A stretch of 64,000 nt of DNA from positions 29,453-93,452 of the forward strand of contig CAYFQB010000066.1 of the NCBI GenBank assembly GCA_964345225.1, written 5' to 3'. Of the stretch, positions 7,017 through 16,459 are shown piece by piece (within the stretch, counting starts at the first letter, position 1; every line of letters begins with the position of its first letter). The translations under genes and the position numbers were made by a program. The notes beneath the pieces are model-generated. The model was given only the letters and a program-made list of their open reading frames with translations, made no database searches and had not been told where the DNA came from. Source of the stretch: CAYFQB01 sp964345225 (GTDB lineage: Bacteria; Nitrospirota; Thermodesulfovibrionia; Thermodesulfovibrionales; UBA6898).

Positions 7017-9440
7017 ATGCCAAAACCGCTTAAAAGTGAAGAACTTTATAAATGCTGTGATACAAAGATATTCAAATTCGATACTACTGATGAACTGCCT
7101 GATACAGTAGAAACAATAGGACAGGAGAGGGCATTAAGTGCTATAGATTTTGGATTGAACCTAGACAGCAAGGGATTCAATATATTTATACTCGGCGAGA
7201 ATGGGACAGGTAAGATGACAACTATAAAGTCGATCCTTATTAAAAAAGCGGCGTCGGAGCCTGTTCCTGATGACTGGTGTTATGTCTATAATTTCAAAGA
7301 CACTGATATACCTCTTGCTATATCTATGAAACCCGGAATGGCATCTATATTTCATAAAGACATGGAAGAACTGATAAGAATACTGAAGGTAGAGATACCG
7401 AAGATATTTGAATCCAAGGAATATGAAAAACAGAGGAATAAGATTTTAGAAGAATTCCAGACGAAACAGAAAGAAATGTTTGCTGATCTTGAAGAAGAAG
7501 CAAAGGAGAAGGGATTTTCAATAAGAAAAACTGTTAGCGGGCTTCTGATTGTTCCCGTGAAAAAAAGCGGAGAGCCTCTTACCGAAGAAGAATATGAGTC
7601 ACTTGACAAGAGAACCAAGGTGAAGATAGATGAGATCGGGAAGGTACTTCAGGAGAACCTTAACGATATAGTCAGGGAAGTGAGAGAAAGTGACAAGAAT
7701 GTAAAGGATCTTCTTTCAAAGCTTGAAAAAGAAGCTGCGCTTGCTGCTGTGGGCCATTTTATGGACGAGATGAAGAGTAAATATAAGGATTATGAAAGGA
7801 TAATAACATATCTCTCTGATGTAACTGAGGATATCCTCGAGCACCTTGATGATTTCAAAGTTCAGGAAGAACAGGCTCCTTCAATGCCTTTCATGAAAGT
7901 CCAGAAGGCAGAACCTACTTTTACAAGGTATACTGTAAATGTCGTCGTTAATAATAAGGATACAAAGGGAGCGCCCTGTATATTTGAAAGTAATCCGGCT
8001 TACTATAACCTCTTCGGGAGGATGGAACATAAATTCCAGTATGGTGTGGCTACAACAGACTTCTCGATGGTGAAGGGGGGGTCTCTTCACAAGGCAAATG
8101 GGGGATACTTAATAATAAATGCCCTTGATCTATTAAGAAATCTCTTTTCCTATGATGCACTGAAACGTGCGATAAGAAATAGAGAGATAAAGACAGAGGA
8201 TATATGGGAACAATACAGACTCATTTCGACAACGACCCTGAGGCCCGAAGCTATACCGTTAAATATCAAGGTCATACTTTTAGGCAATCCTTATCTTTAT
8301 TACCTCCTTTACAACCTGGATGAGGAATACAGGGAATTGTTCAAGGTAAAGGCGGATTTTGACAGCAGGATGATAAAGAATGAAGAGACCATACATAAAT
8401 ATGCAGATTTTGTGGCAAGCAGATGCAAACAGGAAAAGTTTCTTCCTTTCGACAAGACAGGTGTTGCCAAGATAGTAGAATATGGCTCAAGACTTGCCGA
8501 GCATCAGGAGAGATTATCTTCAAGATTCAGCGAAGTTGCAGATGTTATCATGGAAGCTAACTACTGGGCATTAAAATCAGAAAGCAAGTTAGTTAAGGAC
8601 GAACATGTCGAGAAGGCATTGAGAGAGAAAGTATTCAGGATCAACAGAATTGAAGAGCGTCTACAGGAACTGGTTCTTGAAGGCACAATAATAATCGATA
8701 CAGAAGACAAAAAAATCGGGCAGATAAACGGCCTTGCTGTTCTGGATATGGGAGACTACAGGTTCGGAAAGCCTTCGAGGATTACTGCAAAGACTTATAC
8801 AGGGAAGGCTGGCGTTATTAATATTGAGAGAGAGACAAAGATGAGCGGCAGGATCCACGAAAAGGCCATCCTTATTATTACGCATTATATTGGAAGCACA
8901 TATGCCAGGAAAGAGCCTGTCAGTTTCTCGGCATCAATTACTTTTGAACAGTTATATGAAATGGTAGAGGGAGATAGTGCTTCATGTGCGGAACTATATG
9001 TTATACTGAGCAGCCTTGCTGGGATTCCATTAAAGCAGAATATAGCCATTACAGGCTCGATGGACCAGAATGGCGATGTCCAGCCAATAGGCGGTGTAAA
9101 TGAAAAGATAGAGGGATTTTTTGACCTCTGCAAGTTGCGTGGATTTAATGGAACACATGGAGTGATAATACCAAGAAAGAACTTGCATAACCTGATGATT
9201 AAAAAAGATGTTATAGATGCGGTCAATGAGGGTAAATTTGCAATCTATCCAATAGACAGGGTTGAAGAGGGCCTGGAGATATTTACAGATATGCCAGCGG
9301 GAGAGATGCAGGAAGATGGAACATTCCCGGAAGGAACCGTAAACTATCTTGTTTCAGAACGTCTTAAAGAGATCACCAAGTCCCTTAAAGAGAAGAAAGA
9401 TGATAAAAGAGAAGAGAAAGAAGAAGAAAATGATAAATGA
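7017..9440 (+). CDS. Lon-like ATP-dependent protease (LonB/AAA_32 type)
   Basis: This is a cytoplasmic AAA+ serine protease of the LonB-like family without the N-terminal substrate domain of LonA. The first ATG (7005) is part of the ribosome site; GGAGG six bases upstream selects the ATG at 7017, giving 807 residues. The Walker A motif GENGTGK is at 60-66, a coiled-coil insert runs from about 130 to 260, and the peptidase domain follows. The catalytic dyad is S654 in EGDSAS and K697 in GGVNEK, 43 residues apart as in E. coli Lon. The tail is a highly charged lysine/glutamate stretch. The next gene overlaps by four bases. Confidence 0.93.
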   Translation: MPKPLKSEELYKCCDTKIFKFDTTDELPDTVETIGQERALSAIDFGLNLDSKGFNIFILGENGTGKMTTIKSILIKKAASEPVPDDWCYVYNFKDTDIPLAISMKPGMASIFHKDMEELIRILKVEIPKIFESKEYEKQRNKILEEFQTKQKEMFADLEEEAKEKGFSIRKTVSGLLIVPVKKSGEPLTEEEYESLDKRTKVKIDEIGKVLQENLNDIVREVRESDKNVKDLLSKLEKEAALAAVGHFMDEMKSKYKDYERIITYLSDVTEDILEHLDDFKVQEEQAPSMPFMKVQKAEPTFTRYTVNVVVNNKDTKGAPCIFESNPAYYNLFGRMEHKFQYGVATTDFSMVKGGSLHKANGGYLIINALDLLRNLFSYDALKRAIRNREIKTEDIWEQYRLISTTTLRPEAIPLNIKVILLGNPYLYYLLYNLDEEYRELFKVKADFDSRMIKNEETIHKYADFVASRCKQEKFLPFDKTGVAKIVEYGSRLAEHQERLSSRFSEVADVIMEANYWALKSESKLVKDEHVEKALREKVFRINRIEERLQELVLEGTIIIDTEDKKIGQINGLAVLDMGDYRFGKPSRITAKTYTGKAGVINIERETKMSGRIHEKAILIITHYIGSTYARKEPVSFSASITFEQLYEMVEGDSASCAELYVILSSLAGIPLKQNIAITGSMDQNGDVQPIGGVNEKIEGFFDLCKLRGFNGTHGVIIPRKNLHNLMIKKDVIDAVNEGKFAIYPIDRVEEGLEIFTDMPAGEMQEDGTFPEGTVNYLVSERLKEITKSLKEKKDDKREEKEEENDK

Positions 9441-10321
9441 GGCATATATACTGGTTTTTTCAATCAATACTGTTCGTTTTTTTCTCACTTCCTCTTGCGA
9501 TAATCCCTTACAAGATCTCGCTTAAGATTGGCGATGCACTTGGAGGTCTGCTTTTTTACCTGTGGAAAAGCAGGCGGAATATTGCATTAGAGAATCTCAG
9601 GGGAGTAATTTCAAGGGGCGCAATAACTCTTGATACCAGTCCTGAATCAATAATAAAGCAGAATTTCAGAAATCTTGGGAAATCTGTTATAGAGATACTG
9701 AAAATCTATTTTGGTTTTGGCGGTCGTATAATTAAACAGCTAGAGATTGAAGGGGCTGAGAACTTCGAAAAGGCCCGTAAAAAGGGTGCCGGAATAGTTT
9801 TAATAACAGGACATTGTGGAAACTGGGAACTGATAGGTCTTGCCTTATCTGCGAAGTTAACGAAAGCTTTTGGTGTTGCAAGAGCGCTGAACAACCCGTA
9901 TCTAAACAGTATTGTCGAGAGAGCAAGAAAAAAATACGGAAACTATGTGATATACAAAAAAGGCGCTTTAAAGATAATACTTTCAGCTTTAAGAAGAAAT
10001 GAGGTTGTAGGGATATTGATGGACCAGAGTGTAATCAGATCTGAAGGTATAAGAGTAGATTTTCTCGGGAAAAAGGCATATACAATGAAGATGCCGGCAA
10101 CGATAGCCAGAAAAACAGGCTCTCCTGTGCTGCCTATTTTTATAAGGAGAAATGATGGAGGTCACATTATTCAGATAGGGGAAGAGATAGGGCTTGATAA
10201 GTCAGAAGATACTGACAAAGCTGTTTTAAATGATACTATCAGTTTTACAGGCTATATCGAGGAATATATAAGGCAGAACCCTGAAGAATGGTTGTGGATA
10301 CACCGCAGGTGGAAGAGATAG
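9437..10321 (+). CDS. LpxL/HtrB-family lipid A (late) acyltransferase
   Basis: Members transfer a fatty acyl chain from acyl-ACP to lipid A or a related glycolipid at the inner membrane. The protein has 294 residues, an N-terminal membrane anchor at about 5-25 and the catalytic HX4(D/E) motif as HCGNWE (H126, E131). A conserved DQS motif (about 196) and a C-terminal PEEWLWIHRRW end complete the family picture. This implies an LPS-type outer membrane. The start overlaps the Lon-like gene by four bases, so the two are co-translated, although a functional link is not obvious. Confidence 0.93.
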   Translation: MRHIYWFFQSILFVFFSLPLAIIPYKISLKIGDALGGLLFYLWKSRRNIALENLRGVISRGAITLDTSPESIIKQNFRNLGKSVIEILKIYFGFGGRIIKQLEIEGAENFEKARKKGAGIVLITGHCGNWELIGLALSAKLTKAFGVARALNNPYLNSIVERARKKYGNYVIYKKGALKIILSALRRNEVVGILMDQSVIRSEGIRVDFLGKKAYTMKMPATIARKTGSPVLPIFIRRNDGGHIIQIGEEIGLDKSEDTDKAVLNDTISFTGYIEEYIRQNPEEWLWIHRRWKR

Positions 10322-10366
10322 AAAAATTTTCCGTAAGGCATCAGGTAATAGAGCAGGACCTTATAG

Positions 10367-10459
10367 GTGACAGACCGGTTAACCAAATATCTCCAGCTAA
10401 ATTATAGTTAAACCATCCGGAAAATTTACGTTTTGTTATCCGCCGGTCTGTGTTATCAC
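10367..10459. repeat. Long imperfect inverted repeat between convergent genes
   Basis: GTGACAGACCGG at 10367-10378 faces CCGGTCTGTGTTATCAC at 10443-10459, with further pairing of GTTAAC and GTTAT inside. It could fold as one hairpin at the end of both flanking transcripts. It has no U-tract. Confidence 0.5.
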
Positions 10460-10487
10460 TTTTGTCTCTTACTGTTGCCTTCCTATT

Positions 10488-10533
10488 TTACCCCGTTAGA
10501 AATTGTTGATATTTTTTTTCTAACGGGGTTTAC
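10488..10533. repeat. CCCCGTTAG hairpin repeat, copy 1
   Basis: ACCCCGTTAGAA and TTCTAACGGGGT flank a TTGTTGATATTTTT-type loop. It begins two bases beyond the stop codon of the minus-strand CBS gene. Closely similar copies lie at 15475, 16280 and 25478. Confidence 0.8.
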
Positions 10534-10534
10534 T

Positions 10535-10984
10535 TTAATAAAGAGTCCCGTATCCCTTGCCGCAGATATAGTTTTCAAGTTCAGAGATGGTAACTTTCTG
10601 TTCGGTAATTAAAGCGTTAACTACATCACGAATACTCAATATACCAACCAACTTGTCTTGGTCAAAAATAGGCAGATGTCGAATATCCATTTCTATCATC
10701 AGTGCCATGCATTCTTCGATTTTCTTATCCGGAGATATACAGCACATATCCGTGGTCATCAATTCGCCAACAGTTGTATCCTTTGACGATTTTCCTTTCA
10801 GGATTACCTTGCGTGCGTAATCCCTTTCTGTGAAAATTCCTTTAAGTTTTCCTTCATCGATGACCAGCAGGGCACCGATGTTTTTTTCAGCCATTATTTC
10901 CAAAGCCTTAAATGCTGTTTCCTTAGATGAAATCGACCAGATATTAGAACTCTTTTTTTCTAATAGTTTTCCTACTGTAACCAT
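10535..10984 (-). CDS. Tandem CBS-domain protein
   Basis: A 149-residue protein made only of two CBS domains (about 6-60 and 72-128), the family that binds adenosine nucleotides or SAM as a sensor. Motifs such as GALLVID, GIFTERDYARKV, IRHLPIFD and GILSIRDVV mark the two repeats. AGGAGG nine bases upstream selects the ATG at 10984 rather than the in-frame ATG at 11044. It is single and unlinked to an enzyme, so its partner is unknown. A CCCCGTTAG hairpin abuts its 3' end. Confidence 0.9.
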   Translation of the reverse strand: MVTVGKLLEKKSSNIWSISSKETAFKALEIMAEKNIGALLVIDEGKLKGIFTERDYARKVILKGKSSKDTTVGELMTTDMCCISPDKKIEECMALMIEMDIRHLPIFDQDKLVGILSIRDVVNALITEQKVTISELENYICGKGYGTLY

Positions 10985-11044
10985 TGTATAATTCCTCCTT
11001 TCCTTAAAATAATCTCTATTGTTATCAACCTTCTTAGCATTCAA

Positions 11045-11350
11045 AGTTTAATTCTATAACGGGCAGGACATCTTGTACAAAGTTTTTTTAACTGATTTAT
11101 ATTATCTTATACTTTTCCTTAAGTATTATTATATAGAATTAAATATCGGTGCACAAGATTTTAACTGTCAGTGCTAATAAGTCTGTTAATAGTAATTTTA
11201 GATTATATGTAATATATAAAATTCTTGGTTATGCCTTGACAGAATAATAAGCCTTTTGAAAATACAGAAATTGAATGGTGCGTGAGAGGGTAGATGAACC
11301 CATGCGATTTCTTCATCCCGAAAAACCTTATTTGGAATATTTCGTCGAAA
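11045..11350. other. AT-rich intergenic region
   Basis: About 300 bases between the CBS gene and tRNA-Leu. It is AT-rich and should contain the promoter of the CBS gene; no confident box or gene is seen. Confidence 0.4.
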
Positions 11351-11435
11351 TGGTGGGCGAGAGAGGACTTGAACCCCCATGGGTTGCCCCACGCGGTCCT
11401 AAGCCGCGCGCGTCTACCAGTTCCGCCACTCGCCC
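11351..11435 (-). tRNA. tRNA-Leu (UAG)
   Basis: The acceptor stem GGGCGAG (from 11435) pairs with CTCGCCC, followed by A and an encoded CCA (11354-11351). The anticodon stem CGCGG/CCGCG closes loop CTTAGGA, giving anticodon UAG. A long variable arm (GTGGGGCAACCCATG) identifies a class II leucine tRNA, and GGTTCAAGTCC forms the T loop. Length is 85 bases. Confidence 0.95.
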
Positions 11436-11662
11436 ATATGTAATTTTACAATCAAAAAATCAGGACTCGCCTGCTCTACGAGTCGTAGACAATTGATTGA
11501 TTTTACAGTTTTTTCAGACATTTTGTCCATGCTAACATTTGAATATAGAACCTTAAAAATAGAACTTTGATTTATGACTTTTTGTGTTGTGATATTTGGG
11601 AGAAAATGGAAGAGATAAGGAAATTCATGATAAAGGGCAGACCCCATATTATATTTCTAGAG

Positions 11663-11703
11663 TAAACCCCATTAGAAGACATTCGCCCTTCTAATGGGGT
11701 AAA
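11663..11703. repeat. CCCCATTAG hairpin repeat, variant copy
   Basis: TAAACCCCATTAGAAG pairs with CTTCTAATGGGGTAAA around a nine-base loop. It is the same stem as the CCCCGTTAG family with G-to-A and matching C-to-T changes, so pairing is kept while the sequence drifts. Confidence 0.7.
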
Positions 11704-11764
11704 GTGTTGCAGTAAGTATTTGACACTCGTAAAAGAGGAGAAACGCTAATTTTCTTAAGAAGAC

Positions 11765-12022
11765 TCACTCTTCCAATACTTTATAAACTACATCATGCTC
11801 CCTTGTATGTTCTTTTACCTTGATACCAACATCCTCCCCCTTCTTTGCCAGGTTAATATTCTTATGTTCAAACTGAATAGACTCTACTTTCTGAATGAAA
11901 TCTGAGGTGTGTCCTTTGATGTGAATGGTGTCACCGACCGCTAGCTCACCTTCCATGACAATCGTTGCCACCCCCAATTTCGAATAGTAATGGTTTATCA
12001 CACCTATTCTTTCTTCCTTCAT
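11765..12022 (-). CDS. Stand-alone EF-Tu domain-2-like protein
   Basis: An 85-residue protein resembling the beta-barrel domain 2 of translation GTPases without any GTPase domain. KLGVATIVMEGELAVGDTIHIKG followed in order by VESIQFEHKNI and GEDVGIKV is the typical pattern of such domains. An AAGGAGGGGG ribosome site precedes the ATG at 12022. Small proteins of this kind are annotated as elongation-factor-like in many anaerobes, with no settled function. The HNH gene lies about 60 bases upstream on the same strand and could share a transcript. Confidence 0.75.
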   Translation of the reverse strand: MKEERIGVINHYYSKLGVATIVMEGELAVGDTIHIKGHTSDFIQKVESIQFEHKNINLAKKGEDVGIKVKEHTREHDVVYKVLEE

Positions 12023-12082
12023 AGCCCCCTCCTTTTAAAAATATTCCTTTCACATGTAATGAAAATTTGCACCCCAAAAAAC

Positions 12083-12418
12083 TTAATCTTCACTGCCAAA
12101 ATAGTCACCAAGCAGACCCCTGCTGTGCTCATCATCATGACAATATATACAGAGATTTTCCCAGTTGGAACCATCAGTGGGATTATTTTTATGGTTACCA
12201 TCTTTATGATGAATGGTCAAAAGATGCCGATCTTTATATTCAAACTCTCTTCCGCATTTGGCACAAATAAGCCCGTGTATTTTGAGAGATTTTTCTCTGT
12301 AATCAGATGGAGAATTGCTAAGCTTTTTCAATTCTCGCACAATATCATCTACGGTTTTACCGCTGTCTTTGCTTTGAGGCTTTTTCTTTTTAAAATTACT
12401 ATGTCGGTTATGTCTCAT
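12083..12418 (-). CDS. yajD: YajD-family HNH nuclease
   Basis: A 111-residue protein with a basic N-terminus and an HNH fold. CAKCGREF supplies the first zinc-type cysteine pair, TIHHKDGNHKNNP carries the catalytic HH, SNWENLC holds the asparagine, and CIYCHDDEH closes the zinc site. This order is that of YajD, whose biological role is not established. The start at 12418 has only a weak purine stretch upstream. No phage or restriction genes are next to it. Confidence 0.85.
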   Translation of the reverse strand: MRHNRHSNFKKKKPQSKDSGKTVDDIVRELKKLSNSPSDYREKSLKIHGLICAKCGREFEYKDRHLLTIHHKDGNHKNNPTDGSNWENLCIYCHDDEHSRGLLGDYFGSED

Positions 12419-12571
12419 CTGGGTTCTTTTTTTCCCCTTCTTAGATCTATAAAAAAAAGATAGAAGGTTGTCACTTTTAGTTTACCCGATGATCCATGTG
12501 TATGTAAAAATTTTTTTATGTAGCTTTTTTAAAAGAAACCATTGTAAATACAAAAGCCTGACCCCGGGCCC

Positions 12572-12605
12572 ATAGAAGCCCAGCCATTTATGGCTGGGCT
12601 TCTAT
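12572..12605. repeat. Perfect 15-bp stem-loop
   Basis: ATAGAAGCCCAGCCA (12572-12586) and its exact complement (12591-12605) enclose TTTA. It sits 24 bases beyond the end of the minus-strand exported-protein gene and may act as a terminator or 3' stabiliser, but no immediate U-tract is present. Confidence 0.65.
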
Positions 12606-12628
12606 AAGCTTCTTTAAATAAGCTTTTT

Positions 12629-13426
12629 TTAATTACCTGAGTATCCTGGCGGATAGGGTGCATATTCGCTGTCATCCCAGAGCCTGTTTCCCACCTCAGG
12701 CAAGCATTTTATGATCCCTTTCATGCAAAGAACATCACGCCATTCGTACTTTACCAGTAATTTCTTAAACGGATTGCTCTCGGGTTCGAACTTTACCTTA
12801 ATTGCAGGCGAGTACTTGCTGTTGCCAAAGCCTGTGCCTGCGTCATCACTTTTAAATTTCCCTGATTCGCTTCTTGCAGGGGCTTCTGCAGATGGTGATG
12901 GTGCTCCTTCTCTATGCCTCTTTTCATGGTGAACCGGCCTTTCCTTTTCACGGAATACCGCAACTGAAATTACTCCCATGGCTGAAGAATCACCGAAGGT
13001 TCTCATAGCATAAGAATCCCCGATATCCGTGAAGTAGAATCTGTGTACAGTATTACTGTCCGTCCTCCACCCTTCGTACTTAGCATATCCATATGCATTC
13101 ACGATGTACATTGACTCGTCATTCCTGAGATACGACTTCTTGCTGGAAATGATGTTCCTTCCATCAACTGCTATAACAACTCCGATCCTTTCTGGTATAT
13201 TATTTCTTATGACGATACCGTAGTTTTCTCCTTTCCGTGCTTCCAGATATTTCTTGATTATACGTGTTCTTTTCCCCTGAATGTCTCTGAATGGTATAGT
13301 ATAGAATTCATCACCGTTGTCAGAGACAATCGCAATGTCTACATTACCTCCCCGATGTGAAGAGGCCGGTACTGCTGTTGATAAAATCATGCTTATTGCA
13401 ATTAATGTTACAATCACAAAGCGCAT
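12629..13426 (-). CDS. Exported protein of unknown function
   Basis: A 265-residue protein with a clear signal peptide (hydrophobic 4-20, cleavage likely after ASS at about 23). Residues 25-165 form a compact domain with GIVIRNNIPERIGVVIAVDG and WRTDSNTVHRFYFTD, a pattern I recognise from uncharacterised exported proteins of diderm bacteria. A low-complexity charged linker follows (165-215), then a short hydrophilic tail. GGAGG lies upstream of the ATG at 13426. The function is unknown; the envelope location is inferred from the signal peptide. Confidence 0.7.
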   Translation of the reverse strand: MRFVIVTLIAISMILSTAVPASSHRGGNVDIAIVSDNGDEFYTIPFRDIQGKRTRIIKKYLEARKGENYGIVIRNNIPERIGVVIAVDGRNIISSKKSYLRNDESMYIVNAYGYAKYEGWRTDSNTVHRFYFTDIGDSYAMRTFGDSSAMGVISVAVFREKERPVHHEKRHREGAPSPSAEAPARSESGKFKSDDAGTGFGNSKYSPAIKVKFEPESNPFKKLLVKYEWRDVLCMKGIIKCLPEVGNRLWDDSEYAPYPPGYSGN

Positions 13427-13809
13427 TGTTTTTCCTCCTTTCTTTTATTTGACTCTGGCTTTTTAGACAACATGATTAGCATATTTGTTCCCAAAAAATT
13501 GCATGAATTATCATCGTGACGGGAATTTTGGAGCAATTTTTGGAGTCAGACTCCCGTAAAACTAAAGTAACGGGGTAAACCCGCCACCATGCCAAACAAA
13601 CTGGCCCCGAAGTGCCGGGATCTACACGATGTTCCGACAGGCAGGCCTCTCCATAGGCGGGCAAGGCGGATAAACTTGAGAGGCTTTTAAAAAAGTCGAA
13701 AAAAAAGCACAAAATGTCATGCTGAAATTATTTTCAGCCAAGGCCTAAAATACTATTTTGTATGATACAATTATAAGAGATTTGAAATGTCCGGGGGGTC
13801 ATTTCAATT
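13427..13809. other. Intergenic region with repeat remnants
   Basis: About 380 bases with no supported gene. Fragments such as GACTCCCGTAAAAC and AACGGGGTAAACCCG at about 13548-13592 look like decayed members of the CCCCGT hairpin family. A more GC-rich stretch at 13590-13680 (GGCAGGCCTCTCC and similar) stands out from its surroundings and may be an old insertion scar. Confidence 0.4.
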
Positions 13810-15159
13810 ATGGCAATATCTAAATTTTTATTAGAACGCTTAGCCAGCAAAAAGAGTGACTACCAAGAGTACAATTTTACTAATACAGAAAATGACGCCC
13901 TTAAGACCTTCTTTGATCTTGCCCAGGAATTTGACAGCATTGAGGATTTCTACATTTTATGCGTTGCAATACCTAAAAGTTTCTTTAACCTGGATGCAAA
14001 CCTTTACCTGATAGATCCCGCCAGTAATTCGTTAGCTCTCAGAGCAACAAGTAAAGAGCACGGGTACAAAGTGAACACTCCTCCCCCGCCCGATGTAAAA
14101 CCAAGCAAAAGTCCTTTTTATGTCAACGAAAAGAGCCTTATTTTAACTATTCGCGGCAAGGAAATGCTTATAGAGCAACTTCCATTCAGAACTGAAGATA
14201 ATGTCCTTGGATTATTGGAAGTATTTCCTGTTGATAAGCATGAGAGGCATACTGAACTCTTTTTTGAAAAATATGCAAACCGTATAGGTTTCAGACTGCA
14301 CAACAAAATTATGGTTGTAAAGAACATAGAGCACCTGAAGTTTATCCGGTCACTTGTCACTGATATCGAGCATAATATAATTGTACCTAATATAGTATAT
14401 AAACTATTTTTGAAAAACCTAAAAGCACAGGTAATAAAAAATATAGAGATAGAAAACCTTATTACCAAACTTGTATCAGAAGAGCACTATAGCAAAAACA
14501 TGGGAAATCTTTTAAGGGAATGGTCAGAAATCAACAGTAGTCTGAGCAGGGAGTTGGAGAACATAGAAAAGCATTACAAGAATATGAGCCTGTTCATAGA
14601 GACACTCTTCAGAAAGAGTCATTTCGATCAGGGGCGACTTGTTCTCCGCACAAAACAATGCAACATGAAAAAGGATGTGGTGCTGCAGCAGTTAGATCGG
14701 TACCGGGAACGTTTTGCAAGTGAGGGTATTTTTATTGATGACCGTTTAAGCGGCATTCCCGACGAAGAGACCATAAGTGTTGTTGACGTAGGATTAATAT
14801 CGCAAGTATATGCAAACCTTTTCTCAAATGCCCTGAAATATACTCAGGAAGTGGATATATTTGGTGAAAGGAAAAAGTATATAGCTTATGGCCATGAGAT
14901 TATGAAAGATTTCTTCGGGCCTGGCAAGGACGGCTCCAAGTTTAATGTCTTCAGTTCAGGACCACATATTCCTGAAGAAGAAAGGGAGAAAATATTTGAT
15001 GAGGAATTCCGCAGCTCAAATGCCCGTAACAGGCCTGGTACCGGTCATGGTCTTGCTTTTATCAAGAATGTGGTTGAGCTGCACAAAGGCGTTACAGGCT
15101 ATGAAGCTACAGAATATGGGAATAATTTCTACTTTATTCTGCCAAATAAAGAACATTAA
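13810..15159 (+). CDS. Soluble sensor histidine kinase with GAF-like sensor
   Basis: A 449-residue cytoplasmic kinase with no membrane segment. Residues about 30-165 look like a GAF domain. The dimerisation helix carries H188 in DIEHNIIVP, an unusual but plausible H-box. The ATP-binding domain has the N-box NLFSNALKYT (about 344-353) and the G-box GTGHGLAF (about 415-422). A PG-rich insert at about 375-385 separates the boxes. No response regulator is adjacent, so it is an orphan kinase. A 62-codon gene follows. Confidence 0.8.
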   Translation: MAISKFLLERLASKKSDYQEYNFTNTENDALKTFFDLAQEFDSIEDFYILCVAIPKSFFNLDANLYLIDPASNSLALRATSKEHGYKVNTPPPPDVKPSKSPFYVNEKSLILTIRGKEMLIEQLPFRTEDNVLGLLEVFPVDKHERHTELFFEKYANRIGFRLHNKIMVVKNIEHLKFIRSLVTDIEHNIIVPNIVYKLFLKNLKAQVIKNIEIENLITKLVSEEHYSKNMGNLLREWSEINSSLSRELENIEKHYKNMSLFIETLFRKSHFDQGRLVLRTKQCNMKKDVVLQQLDRYRERFASEGIFIDDRLSGIPDEETISVVDVGLISQVYANLFSNALKYTQEVDIFGERKKYIAYGHEIMKDFFGPGKDGSKFNVFSSGPHIPEEEREKIFDEEFRSSNARNRPGTGHGLAFIKNVVELHKGVTGYEATEYGNNFYFILPNKEH

Positions 15160-15252
15160 AAGTTATGGATGTTCAGCCTCTATAGCAGGATTCTATAATA
15201 TAGTATGACGTAAAGCCTTAAGATCAGGTAAAATATCTTAGAGGCTGATAGT

Positions 15253-15441
15253 ATGACAAAAGTTAATAAGAGAAATGTAGATACTGAAATAGGGCCTTTA
15301 AAACAAGAAAAATATAAAAAGCAGGCAGAAAAAGAGGACAATTCCGTCAATTGCAGATGCAAAGAGGCTCAAGGAAAAACTTTTCCTCAGCTATTAAAAC
15401 AAATACTTGACGACTTAGCATTTTGGAAGAAATTAAAGTAA
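15253..15441 (+). CDS. Small charged protein, possible gene
   Basis: A 62-residue lysine-rich ORF with GAGG eight bases before the ATG at 15253. The C-terminal part FPQLLKQILDDLAFWKKLK could be an amphipathic helix. No family is recognised. It is kept because of the ribosome site, its place directly after the kinase gene, and the hairpin repeat that follows it. It could still be chance. Confidence 0.4.
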   Translation: MTKVNKRNVDTEIGPLKQEKYKKQAEKEDNSVNCRCKEAQGKTFPQLLKQILDDLAFWKKLK

Positions 15442-15474
15442 CTACGAAATCTGAAGTCCTCACATAATAGCAAT

Positions 15475-15516
15475 TACCCCGTTTAGAAATTGTTGTTATT
15501 TTCTTCTAACGGGGTA
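15475..15516. repeat. CCCCGTTAG hairpin repeat, copy 2
   Basis: TACCCCGTTTAGAA and TTCTAACGGGGTA flank ATTGTTGTTATTTTC. One extra T in the left arm makes a bulge. It lies 34 bases after the small ORF. Confidence 0.75.
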
Positions 15517-15732
15517 AATCCCTGATTGAAGATTTGTAAGTATAAGCAATTCAGAAATTATGTATTTCCATGCATAATCTTAAATGTCAGATTCTCTAAT
15601 GAAATTATTTACAACCCCCTTAATTTAAGAATTTATATATTAAATACTAAATAAAATTAGATAATTGACAAAGCTCCATTACATGTGAGAAATTAAAAAT
15701 AAGATCAGTTTAAGTAAGGTAACGAGGCGTTT

Positions 15733-16149
15733 ATGAAAAAAGAAAAAACAAAATTATTTAATGAAGAGGTTGAAAAATATAGAAAATTACTCCTCCGTTG
15801 CTGTAATAAAAGCGAGTGGAATATATTCAAAATGACCGCCGGCAGGCTCTTCGACTATATCGAATCAATAGAGATCTTAGAAGTGCAGAAGAAATTCTTC
15901 AAAATTTTCAAGGTAATGCTGGCTGTCGTAGTCCTCTCGGTTATCTTTATTCTCAAGATGAATATTAATATTCTGCCGGACATCGGATCATTAAGGAACC
16001 TGGCTCTTTTCACAGCAGTGGCAGGTTGCTGTTTCGAACTGTACTTCTTCATTAACTTCAGGTCGTACATGGAATATAAGACGACATATTACAAGAAGAG
16101 GAGAGAAAAATTCATCAGGGACCTTGAGATAGATTTTAAAGAGGCCTGA
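15733..16149 (+). CDS. Membrane protein of unknown function
   Basis: A 138-residue protein with a charged N-terminal helix, two transmembrane segments (about 60-78 and 88-108) and a basic C-terminal tail. The short loop between the segments suggests a hairpin with both ends in the cytoplasm. A GAGG-like site precedes the ATG. No family is recognised and neighbours give no hint of function. Confidence 0.55.
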   Translation: MKKEKTKLFNEEVEKYRKLLLRCCNKSEWNIFKMTAGRLFDYIESIEILEVQKKFFKIFKVMLAVVVLSVIFILKMNINILPDIGSLRNLALFTAVAGCCFELYFFINFRSYMEYKTTYYKKRREKFIRDLEIDFKEA

Positions 16150-16459
16150 TAATAAACATATTATATATTATAAGCTTTTCACTTTAGCTCTTTATTATAT
16201 TGTGCCCATACATTAATTGGGGGTTGGGGGGATATTTTAAATATTAAATATTTGCTTTATATCCTCAACTCTCTTCTGTTTACCCCGTTAGAAAGTGTTG
16301 ATATTTTTTTCTAACGGGGTAAACTGTTTGTTATTAATGTTTTCTGCTTATTGCTTACCATTAGCCATTTACCTTTAAGTGTTTTTTATTGCATTTTTTG
16401 CCTGATGTGATTAGTATTTTTAATCAGAACAAGAGAGTTATGAAAGAGGAGAGATTGTA
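16150..16459. other. Intergenic region between the membrane protein and NDK
   Basis: About 310 bases. It contains a G-rich run (GGGGGTTGGGGGG near 16219) and hairpin repeat copy 3. No gene is seen. Confidence 0.5.
16280..16324. repeat. CCCCGTTAG hairpin repeat, copy 3
   Basis: TTACCCCGTTAGAAAG and TTTCTAACGGGGTAA enclose TGTTGATATTTT. This is the most regular copy, close to copies at 10488 and 25478 in both stem and loop. Confidence 0.8.
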
